Below, piece by piece: positions 57,007 to 64,000 of a DNA stretch of 64,000 nucleotides. Position 1 is the first letter of the stretch. Every line of letters begins with the position of its first letter. A model generated the notes under the pieces. That model searched no databases, was not told the origin of the DNA, and saw only the letters and a program-made list of their open reading frames with translations. Location: NCBI GenBank assembly GCA_022822665.1, contig JAJEAR010000027.1:88869-152868 (forward strand), read 5' to 3'. The position numbers were made by a program, and so were the translations under genes. The DNA comes from Alphaproteobacteria bacterium (GTDB lineage Bacteria > Pseudomonadota > Alphaproteobacteria > Thalassobaculales > Thalassobaculaceae).

Positions 57007-60000
57007 ATGGAATTTGCGGTGGCTGGCAGGACAAGCGCGGGCAATATCCGCGTCGGCATAGATGTTGGCGGTACCTTCACCGACTTCGTGCTCCACGATG
57101 GCGAGACAGGGCGTGTCGCGGTCCACAAGGTTCCGTCGACACCCGCCGATCCATCCCAGGCGGTCAGAAACGGCTTGCCGGAACTGTTGGAGAAGGCCGG
57201 TACCTCCGACATCGGGCAGCTCCTTCACGCCACCACGGTTGCAACCAACGCCATCATCCAGCGGCGTGGAGCGAAAACGGCGCTGATCACCACGCGGGGC
57301 TTTCGCGATGTTCTCATCCTCGGGCGTCAGAAGCGCTACGAGACCTACGACCTGCACATGCGCAAGCCCGACCCGCTCATCCCGCGCGAGCAGATCTTCG
57401 AAGTGCGCGAACGGGTGAACTTCGAGGGTGAAGTGCTGGAGCCGCTGGACGCCGTGAACCTCGAAGAGGTGCTTGAGCGTATCGCCGCCGAGGGCTACGA
57501 GGCGGTCGCGGTGGCGCTGCTCCATTCCTATGCCAACCCTGTCCATGAGCGCGCGGTCGGTGAAGCGGTCGCGCGGCGCATGCCGGCTGCCGCACTCAGC
57601 CTGTCGGTCGAGGTGTCGCCGAAGCTGAGGGAATACGAACGTACCAACACCACCGTGGCGAACAGTTTCGTCAAGCCGCTGGTGGGCACCTACGTGCGGC
57701 GGTTGGCCGGGGATCTTGCGAATATCGAGCTGTCGATCATGCAATCGAACGGCGGGCTGGTCTCGCCGGCGCTCGCCGGCGAGTACCCGGTCCGCATTGT
57801 CGAGAGCGGTCCCGCCGCCGGCGTGCTGCTCGCGGCCCGGGTCGGTCGGGAAATCGGCGCGGACCGGGTGCTCAGCTTCGACATGGGCGGGACCACCGCC
57901 AAGCTGGGCGCCGTCGACGACGGCGAGCCGGCGGTCGCGCCTGTCTTCGAGGTCGATCCGGTGCGGTTCAGGAAGGGGTCCGGCCTGCCGGTCAACGTTC
58001 CGGCGGTCGAGCTGATCGAGATCGGTGCCGGTGGAGGCTCCATTGCCGTGGCGATGGACGGCGCCATCCGCGTGGGTCCGGAGAGTGCGGGCGCGGATCC
58101 CGGCCCCGCATGTTATGGCGCCGGTGGCCTGCGACCGACGGTCACCGACGCGAACCTGGTACTCGGCTACCTCAATCCGTCGTACTTCAATGGCGGAGCG
58201 ATGGATCTCGACCCGGCAGCGGCCGAGACGGCGCTTGCAACCCGTGTCGCCGAACCGCTCGGGCTGTCGGTGGCCGAGGCCGCCTGGGGAGTTCACCTGG
58301 TTGCGACAGGCAACATGGAACACGCCCTGCGGGTCGTCTCCGTGGAACGCGGTCGTGATCCGCGAAACTACACGCTGGTCGCCTTCGGCGGCGCGGGACC
58401 ACTGCACGCGGCCCGGATTGCGCGCGCGCTGGGCGTTCGTCAGGTCGTTATACCGGGAGACGCGGGTGTCGGATCAGCCGTTGGCATGCTGGCGGCGGAC
58501 GGCCGGCTCGACGTGTCCGTGAGCCGGCTGCTGCGCCTTGACGAGGCCTCACCTGGAGATATCGCGGCCATCTACGCCGGGCTCGAGGCACGTCTCGCCG
58601 AAGACCTGGCCCGACTGCCCGGTGCCGCGAATCCGGAATTCCGGCGGTTTGCCTACATGCGCCATGCGGGTCAGGGATTCGAGATCCACGTTGACCTTCC
58701 GGCGGGTCCGATCGACAGCGGCTTCGTCGAAGCCTGCGAGGACGCGTTTCGCGCCGCGTACCTGGCCCGGTACCACACCGAGGACAGGAGCAGCGCGGTC
58801 GAGGGTGTCGACTGGGCCCTGGCCGCGGTGGTGCCGGGTTCGCGCGGCCTGCTGGCCCGGGATGAGCGCGCGCCTGCGATCGGGGAGCCACAGGGCACGA
58901 GACCGGCCTGGTTCCCGGAGGCGGACGGCATGGTCGAGACCGCCGTCTGGCGCCGTGAGGCCATCGGTCCCGACACGGTCATCACCGGACCGGCGATCGT
59001 GGAAGATGCCGAGGCGACCACTCTCGTTCTGCCAGGTGACCGCGCCCGGCTGGGGCCGGGCGGCTACCTGCTGATCGACATTGCGGGGGTGGTAGAGGCG
59101 GAGGAACGGACCGTGCCGGCCTCCGGGCCTCGACCGGCAGACGTCGACCCCGTCACCTTCACCGTCATCTGGAACACCATCCTCTCCATCGCCGAGGAAC
59201 TCGGCACCACCATGCGGCATACCGCCTTCAGCGAGGCGGTCAGGGAAGGAGACGACTTCTCGACCGCGGTGTTCGATGCCCGCGGACGGATGATCTCGCA
59301 GGGCAATTTCTCGCCGGGCCATCTCGGCTCAATGCCCTTTGTCATCCGGCACGTAAACGAGGCGTTCCCGCCGGAAACGCTGAAGCCCGGCGACAGCATC
59401 ATGCTGAATGACAGCTGGATGGGGTCCGGCCATTTCCCCGACATCTTCCAGGTGATGCCGGTGTTCGAGGCCGAAGAACTGCTCGGGTACGTCGCCGCGT
59501 CCGCCCACCAGATGGACGTGGGAGGCGCTGCGCCCGGTTCCCAGAAGGTGCATGGCGTGACCGAAGCCTTCCAGGAAGGCATCCGCATCCTGCCGGTGCG
59601 TTTCTGCCGGGAAGGCGAGATCGATCGCGACATCCTGACCCTGGTGCTCGCCAACACCCGCGTGCCGGACAAGGTGCGCGGCGACATCATGGCGCAGCAC
59701 ACCGCCAACCTCACCGCCGCCGAGCGGTTTCGCCAGCTGTTTCGCGACCACGGCCGGGGCGTCGTCGAACAGGCCTTCGACGAGATCCTCGACCGCAGCG
59801 AGGCGCGCATGCGTGCCGCGCTCGCGAGCGTGCCGCCCGGGACCTACAGCTTCGACGACCAGATGGACGACTACGGACCCGGGACGCCGCCGATCCGGTT
59901 CGGGGTCGACATTACCTTTGGCGAGGGACCCGATGGTGCCGAGGTGACGGTTGATTTCTCGCGCTCATCCGACCAGGTACCGGCCGCGATCAACAGCTAC

Positions 60001-60723
60001 ATCAACTACACCCGCGCCTACACCCTGTTCGCGATCAAGGTGTTCTGCGATCCGCTCAGTCCCCAGAACGCGGGTGCGATGCGGCCGATCCGGCTGGTGG
60101 CGCGGGAAGGCAGCTTCTTCAATCCGAGGTTCCCGGCTCCCTCCGGCGGCAGGGCCGCACTGCAGGTGCGCATCTTCGACACCATCAACGGCGCCATGGC
60201 GCGTGCCATGCCTGCCCGGGCGATGGGCGCGTTCAGTCACTGGTCCAACCCGAACATCGGCGGGATCGACGAGCGGACCGGCCGGTCCTACGTGTTCTAC
60301 GACCTGATCCTCGCCGGCTATGGCGGAAGGGCGGACAGCGACGGGCCGGAGGGGCTGAGCCCGGTGATGAACTGCTCCAACATCCCGGTGGAAGTGCATG
60401 AGACCAACCTGCCGGTGCTGATCCGCCGGTTGGAGCTGCTCGACGGCACGGGCGGCGCGGGCCGGCACAAGGGCGGCAGCGGCCTGCGCAAGGATATCGA
60501 GCTGCTGGCCGGGGAAGGCGTGCTGACCTTGCTGGGCGACCGGCATGAGAGCCGGCCCTACGGCGTGTTCGGCGGTGAGCCCGGCGCGCTCGGGGAGACG
60601 GTGCTCAACCCCGACGGCAACGGCGAACGCCTCGGCTCCAAGGAAATCCGCACCCTGAAGCGCGGCGACGTGCTGAGCATCCGCACGAGCGGTGCCGGCG
60701 GTTACGGAAGGCCCGGCGGGTAG
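57007..60723 (+). CDS. Fused hydantoinase/5-oxoprolinase (HyuA and HyuB in one chain)
   Basis: 1238 residues. The N-terminal two thirds is HyuA-like: VGIDVGGTFTDFVL (residues 16-29), LLHATTVATNAIIQ, SFDMGGTTAKLG and IGAGGGSIAVAM. A linker near residue 700 leads into the HyuB-like part: DVDPVTFTVIWNTILSIAEE, FSEAVREGDDFSTAVFDARG, NDSWMGSGHFPDIFQV and a Gly-rich end (RTSGAGGYGRPGG). This single-chain form resembles ATP-hydrolysing 5-oxoprolinases of about 1,200-1,300 residues. It opens a cyclic amide such as 5-oxoproline or a hydantoin with ATP. A second, split HyuA/HyuB system sits at 12-15.8 kb. Confidence 0.93.
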   Translation: MEFAVAGRTSAGNIRVGIDVGGTFTDFVLHDGETGRVAVHKVPSTPADPSQAVRNGLPELLEKAGTSDIGQLLHATTVATNAIIQRRGAKTALITTRGFRDVLILGRQKRYETYDLHMRKPDPLIPREQIFEVRERVNFEGEVLEPLDAVNLEEVLERIAAEGYEAVAVALLHSYANPVHERAVGEAVARRMPAAALSLSVEVSPKLREYERTNTTVANSFVKPLVGTYVRRLAGDLANIELSIMQSNGGLVSPALAGEYPVRIVESGPAAGVLLAARVGREIGADRVLSFDMGGTTAKLGAVDDGEPAVAPVFEVDPVRFRKGSGLPVNVPAVELIEIGAGGGSIAVAMDGAIRVGPESAGADPGPACYGAGGLRPTVTDANLVLGYLNPSYFNGGAMDLDPAAAETALATRVAEPLGLSVAEAAWGVHLVATGNMEHALRVVSVERGRDPRNYTLVAFGGAGPLHAARIARALGVRQVVIPGDAGVGSAVGMLAADGRLDVSVSRLLRLDEASPGDIAAIYAGLEARLAEDLARLPGAANPEFRRFAYMRHAGQGFEIHVDLPAGPIDSGFVEACEDAFRAAYLARYHTEDRSSAVEGVDWALAAVVPGSRGLLARDERAPAIGEPQGTRPAWFPEADGMVETAVWRREAIGPDTVITGPAIVEDAEATTLVLPGDRARLGPGGYLLIDIAGVVEAEERTVPASGPRPADVDPVTFTVIWNTILSIAEELGTTMRHTAFSEAVREGDDFSTAVFDARGRMISQGNFSPGHLGSMPFVIRHVNEAFPPETLKPGDSIMLNDSWMGSGHFPDIFQVMPVFEAEELLGYVAASAHQMDVGGAAPGSQKVHGVTEAFQEGIRILPVRFCREGEIDRDILTLVLANTRVPDKVRGDIMAQHTANLTAAERFRQLFRDHGRGVVEQAFDEILDRSEARMRAALASVPPGTYSFDDQMDDYGPGTPPIRFGVDITFGEGPDGAEVTVDFSRSSDQVPAAINSYINYTRAYTLFAIKVFCDPLSPQNAGAMRPIRLVAREGSFFNPRFPAPSGGRAALQVRIFDTINGAMARAMPARAMGAFSHWSNPNIGGIDERTGRSYVFYDLILAGYGGRADSDGPEGLSPVMNCSNIPVEVHETNLPVLIRRLELLDGTGGAGRHKGGSGLRKDIELLAGEGVLTLLGDRHESRPYGVFGGEPGALGETVLNPDGNGERLGSKEIRTLKRGDVLSIRTSGAGGYGRPGG

Positions 60724-60741
60724 GCCCGGAAGATCCGGTCG

Positions 60742-62055
60742 ATGGCGGCGCGCAAGATGCACCTGCTGGGCTTCATGATGTACACGCCCATCAACCACAT
60801 GACGCTCAGCTGGGCCGACCCCGAAGACCGGCAGGTCGAGGGCTTCGGCTCGATGGAACACTGGCAGGACCTTGCGCGGGTCATGGAGCGCGGCCGCTTC
60901 GACGGCCTGTTCTTCGCCGACGTGCCCGCCGTTTACGACTTCTACAAGGACACGACCGATGTCGCCGTCCGGCACGGGGTCAGCTGGCCGGCGCACGATC
61001 CGGTCGCGCTCATCGGCGTGATGGGGGCGGCCACCCGGCATCTCGGCATCGCGGCGACCGTCTCCGTCGCGAGCCAGCACCCCTTCCTCACCGTGAGGTC
61101 GCTCTCCAGCCTCGACTACCTGACCGGCGGCCGGGTCGGGTGGAACATCGTGACCGGCAATGCGCGCTCTGAGCACCGCGCGCTCGGGCTCGAGGTCATG
61201 GACCATGACGAGCGCTACGACCGGGCCGATGAATATATGGAGGTCTGCTACAAGCTGTGGCGGGGCATCCCGGCGGACGCGATTGCCGCAGACAGGGCGG
61301 CCGGGGTGCTGGCGGACCCTTCGAGGATCGGCAGGATCGCGCATGAGGGGCGGTATTTCCAATGCCGCGCCACGCCCTCGGTCCTCCCGTCCCCGCAGGC
61401 GCGGCCGGTGCTCTTCCAGGCCGGCTCTTCGGGGCGGGGACAGCGCTTCGCCATCACCCATGCCGACGTGATCTTCTCCATCCAGCCGGACCTGAAGCGC
61501 ATGAAGGCCTTCATGGCGCAGATCCGCGCCGCCGCCCGGGAACAGGGACGCGCGGGCGAGCCGAAGGTCACCTTCGCGGTCCAGCCCTTCGTGGCCGGCA
61601 GCCGTGAGGAGGCTGCCCGGCGCCGGGACGAAATGCTGGCGCGCATTCCGATAGACGCGGCGCTGACGCGCATATCCGGCACATTCGGCGTCGATCTCGC
61701 GACCGTGGATATCGACAGGCCGCTCCAGGACATCGACACGCAGGCGTCGCGCGGCCTCGTCAAGGCGATGGCGGGCATGTTCGGCGACGAGCGGATTTCG
61801 CTTCGCGAGGCCGTCCGGCTCTCCGGCCTGGCGGGGCTGATTCCGCAGCTTCTGGGCACGCCGGAGGAGATCGCGGACGAGCTGGAGGCGATCTGGCGGG
61901 AGACCGGCTGCCACGGCTTCAACGTCACCCCGGCGGTCGTGCCCGGCGGCTATGAGGATTTCGTGGACCGCGTGGTGCCGGTCCTGCAGGAGCGCGACAT
62001 CTTCCGCCGGGAATACGAGGCGGCGACGCTGAGGGGAAACCTGGTCGGCGCATAG
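60742..62055 (+). CDS. LLM-class flavin-dependent monooxygenase (NtaA/SnaA/DszA group)
   Basis: 437 residues starting 18 bases after the hydantoinase stop. N-terminal HLLGFMMYTPINHMTLSWAD, then ERGRFDGLFFADVPAVYD, VASQHPFLTVRSLSSLDYLT with GGRVGWNIVTGNARSEHRAL, and RPVLFQAGSSGRGQRFAITH are characteristic of the FMN-linked long-chain monooxygenases that oxidise nitrilotriacetate, pristinamycin or sulfur heterocycles. It needs a separate flavin reductase, none of which is adjacent. It is probably co-transcribed with the hydantoinase, suggesting an oxygenation step for an N-containing compound. Confidence 0.9.
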   Translation: MAARKMHLLGFMMYTPINHMTLSWADPEDRQVEGFGSMEHWQDLARVMERGRFDGLFFADVPAVYDFYKDTTDVAVRHGVSWPAHDPVALIGVMGAATRHLGIAATVSVASQHPFLTVRSLSSLDYLTGGRVGWNIVTGNARSEHRALGLEVMDHDERYDRADEYMEVCYKLWRGIPADAIAADRAAGVLADPSRIGRIAHEGRYFQCRATPSVLPSPQARPVLFQAGSSGRGQRFAITHADVIFSIQPDLKRMKAFMAQIRAAAREQGRAGEPKVTFAVQPFVAGSREEAARRRDEMLARIPIDAALTRISGTFGVDLATVDIDRPLQDIDTQASRGLVKAMAGMFGDERISLREAVRLSGLAGLIPQLLGTPEEIADELEAIWRETGCHGFNVTPAVVPGGYEDFVDRVVPVLQERDIFRREYEAATLRGNLVGA

Positions 62056-62077
62056 GAGGCGGCCGCAGGTCCCGCGC

Positions 62078-62623
62078 TCACGTCTCCAGGCCGAGCCTGT
62101 AGGCCCGGTTGGCGTTCTCCCGGTAGAGCAGGCGCTTCTCGTCGTCGGAGCAGCCGCCCGTCAGGCGCTTGAAGGCGTTCCAGAGGGCCGTGAAGGTCGT
62201 TGTCTGCCCGTAAACGGCCTCGTCGGCGTCCCAGTAAACGCCCCGGCGAATGCCCTTGAAGCGCCCGCCGCCGGCCTCGATATGGGCGTCCAGAACCTCG
62301 CCCGCCCTGTCCCCGATGGCGAGGTCCGCATAGCCGACGATGCCGGCGCAGAGCCTGCGGCCTCCCCAGGCGCCCCGCTCGGCCCGCTCCGCCAGCGACG
62401 AGACGAACTCCGTCTCTCCGACGGGCCTCAGATGCTCGGGGCCGCCGTCCCGGTAGTGCTGGCGCACCTCGATATAGACCGAGGCGCGGATATCGTGGCC
62501 CAGGGCGCAATCGGCCGCATAGTCGTCGATGGTGTAGCGATGGCCCGGCCCGTCCATCAGATGATGGTGGGCATCGACGATCCGGAGCCCGGGTTCCAGA
62601 ACGGGTTCCATCGGCTCGGTCAT
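62078..62623 (-). pseudogene. Amidohydrolase (COG3618 type) with in-frame internal deletion
   Basis: 181 residues from the ATG at 62623; a TTG start at 62668 is less likely. The N-terminus LRIVDAHHHLMDGPGHRY carries the HxH metal motif. VGETEFVSSLAERAERGAWG, CAGIVGYADL and AGGGRFKGIRRGVYWDADEA follow normally, then after YGQTT the sequence jumps to the usual C-terminal ALWNAFKRLTGGCSDDEKRL. Family members are about 300-350 residues, so roughly 130-150 residues of the barrel, including the later His and Asp metal ligands, are missing. Probably inactive. Confidence 0.8.
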
Positions 62624-62664
62624 CGACACGTCCCCTTCGCCGAGCGCAAAGGTATCCCGGAAAC

Positions 62665-62898
62665 TCAACGGCTGCGTTCCCGGCGTTCCTCGGACCGTTC
62701 TTCGAGCAGAGCATCCAGAATCCCGGCGTCTGCCCGGACGGGCGGGCCCAGGACTGTCAGCGGGCTTTCGGGGCTGCGGCGCGACAGCGTTCCCTCGCGT
62801 TCCAGCCGCGCAATTCTGGCGTCATCGTCCACCTTGTGCGTCCTACTCGCGTTTTCCGTGCCGCCCTCGACGGCGACGATGTGCGACACGGGCGTCAT
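62665..62898 (-). pseudogene. Small protein resembling the C-terminal half of a Phd-type antitoxin
   Basis: 77 residues from an ATG at 62898. The last part, DDDARIARLEREGTLSRR, then a Pro-containing PLTVLGPPVRADAG and ILDALLEERSEERRE, matches the toxin-binding tail of Phd antitoxins. The first 30 residues have no Phd DNA-binding fold. It is therefore a truncated piece of an antitoxin gene wedged between the amidohydrolase and GMC genes, with no PIN toxin beside it. Confidence 0.4.
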
Positions 62899-62927
62899 GC
62901 GGTCAAGCCATTCAAGACCGGCGGGCT

Positions 62928-63860
62928 TCAACCTGCCTCTTTCCCCCCGATAAGCGCGGCGGCCTTTTCGCCGATCATGAGCGCGGGCGCGTGCAGGGCG
63001 GCATTCGGAATGCGCGGGATGATCGAGGCGTCCGCGATCCACAGCCCTTCGACGCCGCGCACCCGAAGCCCGCTGTCCACGACCGCATCGCCGCCCGGCC
63101 CCATCGCGCAGGTCCCGCACTGGTGGTAGGCGGTGGCCCCGTTCCGGCGTATGTCCGCCTCGAGGCTCCGGTCGTCCGAGACCGCTTCGCCCGGCAGCAG
63201 CTCGCGGTCGATATATTTCGCCATTGCGGGACGGCGCATCATGCCCCGCATCCGCTTCACGGCCTTCAGCAGCACCTCCATGTCGCGGGGGTCGGAAAAG
63301 TAGCCCGGCTCGATCCGGGGCTGGTCGAGCGGGTCCGCCGAGCGCAGCGACACGGCGCCCCGGCTCAGCGGCGAGCCCTGATAGACCGTCAGGCCGAAGC
63401 CGTGCCGGTCGGGAAGCAGGTCGCGGATGCGGAAGGCCGCCCCGCCGGTCCTCGCGGGACCGAGGGCGGAGAGCAGCACGACCTGGGCATCCGGAACCTC
63501 CAGCGCGGGATCGGTGCGGAAATAGCCGCCGGCGACGGCATAGGTCTCGGCGAGCGGGCCTGTCCGGAAGAGCGCGTAGCGCAGCGCCGCCGCCACGGCG
63601 TTGTGCGGGCGGAGGTGCCGGCTCGCGGAAACCGGCGCATTGCAGAGATATTGCAGCCGGTAGCAGGCATGGTTCTGCAGGTTGCGGCCCACATTCGGCG
63701 CGTCGTGGACGACGGGAATCCCGTGCAGTGAAAGGGCGCCCGCCGGTCCGATGCCCGAGAGCATGAGGAGTTGCGGGGTCTTGATCGCGCCGGCGGAAAG
63801 CACGACCCCGCGCCGGACCCGGATGCGCATCTGCCGGCCGCCGACCGCCGCCTCGACGCC
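62928..63860 (-). pseudogene. GMC oxidoreductase (choline-dehydrogenase-like), N-terminally truncated
   Basis: About 311 codons from GVEAAVGGRQMRIRVRRG to the natural C-terminus. VVLSAGAIKTPQLLMLSGIG and the C-terminal YHQCGTCAMGPGGDAVVD with the catalytic His, then GLWIADASIIPRIPNAALHA, are GMC family motifs. The FAD-binding N-terminal third (GGGSAG-type motif) is missing: homology stops at a TAG directly before GVE (63861-63863), beyond which the sequence changes character. It cannot bind FAD as it stands, so it is a pseudogene or the edge of a rearrangement. Confidence 0.85.
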
Positions 63861-64000
63861 CTACCGTATGCACACATCTCAAACGTTGTGTGTTTTGGTT
63901 TGAAGGTTTGCGCTTTTTGGGCGGTTCTGATTCTTTGTGTTTGAAGGGTTTCGAGCCTTGCCAAGAGGGGTTGAGGGATGGTGGATGGCGTGTCGTTTTT
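63861..64000. other. AT-richer sequence beyond an abrupt junction
   Basis: From 63861 to the window end the sequence is visibly less GC-rich, with runs such as GTTGTGTGTTTTGG and CTTTTTGGG. It interrupts the GMC gene. It could be the edge of an insertion element, the border of an integrated segment, or an assembly join. No inverted repeat or gene is recognisable within the 140 bases visible. Confidence 0.5.

Noticed and set aside
59965..61914. 649-residue minus-strand frame opposite the fused hydantoinase and LLM oxygenase
   Set aside because: Shadow frame; both plus-strand genes have clear motifs.

Overview
The window is GC-rich DNA, roughly two thirds G+C by eye, with dense antisense shadow frames. 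It looks like chromosome of an alphaproteobacterium. The main evidence is a dnaG-rpoD pair at the left edge whose sigma factor has an alphaproteobacterial-style insert, together with many TRAP and tripartite tricarboxylate (TTT) transporters and hydantoinase/oxoprolinase genes, as in heterotrophic Rhodospirillales-like bacteria. The exact taxon is inference. No rRNA, tRNA, CRISPR array or intact insertion sequence was found.

Layout. 1-5.2 kb: the end of dnaG, rpoD, and a convergent DHA2 drug-efflux-type MFS gene. 5.3-11.6 kb: an accessory patch with a frameshifted DUF433 antitoxin remnant, an ISAs1-like transposase remnant, a complete AbiE-type toxin/antitoxin pair with a strong promoter, a solitary Phd antitoxin, a broken dienelactone hydrolase, a TauE/SafE exporter, a transposase C-terminal remnant and a FitAB/VapBC pair. 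12-32 kb: hyuA-hyuB, a TRAP operon (dctP-dctQ-dctM), a BCCT betaine transporter, a TTT operon (tctC-tctB-tctA) with a thiamine-diphosphate enzyme, a DUF1326/DUF2182 pair, and hutH and hutU for histidine breakdown. 32-48 kb: a sarcosine/dimethylglycine dehydrogenase-like flavoprotein, divergent from a long co-directional run made of sulfatase, TTT transporter, M24 peptidase-like protein, a tctC fragment, a DUF3604 (CehA-like) PHP hydrolase, an M29-like peptidase and a TRAP transporter. 47.6-52 kb: a second decayed accessory patch with a frameshifted RelB antitoxin, a diverged 130-150 bp duplication, a transposase remnant and a HEPN protein with a small partner, interrupted by one MFS gene. 52-57 kb: an acyl-CoA module (DUF35, thiolase, AMP ligase) and a secreted EEP nuclease-like protein. 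57-64 kb: a fused HyuA-HyuB protein, a flavin monooxygenase, and a degrading group (internally deleted amidohydrolase, Phd-tail fragment, GMC oxidoreductase) cut off at an abrupt AT-rich junction near 63,861.

How the parts fit. Most intact genes serve uptake and first-step catabolism of small nitrogenous organic compounds: betaine-type osmolytes, histidine, sarcosine-like methylamines, cyclic amides and carboxylates. Each substrate-binding-protein transporter sits beside a hydrolase or oxidoreductase. Three of the four binding-protein operons carry a strong hairpin between the binding-protein gene and the small membrane-subunit gene. The fourth, whose binding-protein gene comes last, carries one right after that gene. 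The most system-like item is the run at 35.1-47.6 kb, which looks like an uncharacterised uptake and hydrolysis pathway for a sulfated amide or peptide-like compound; its substrate is unknown.
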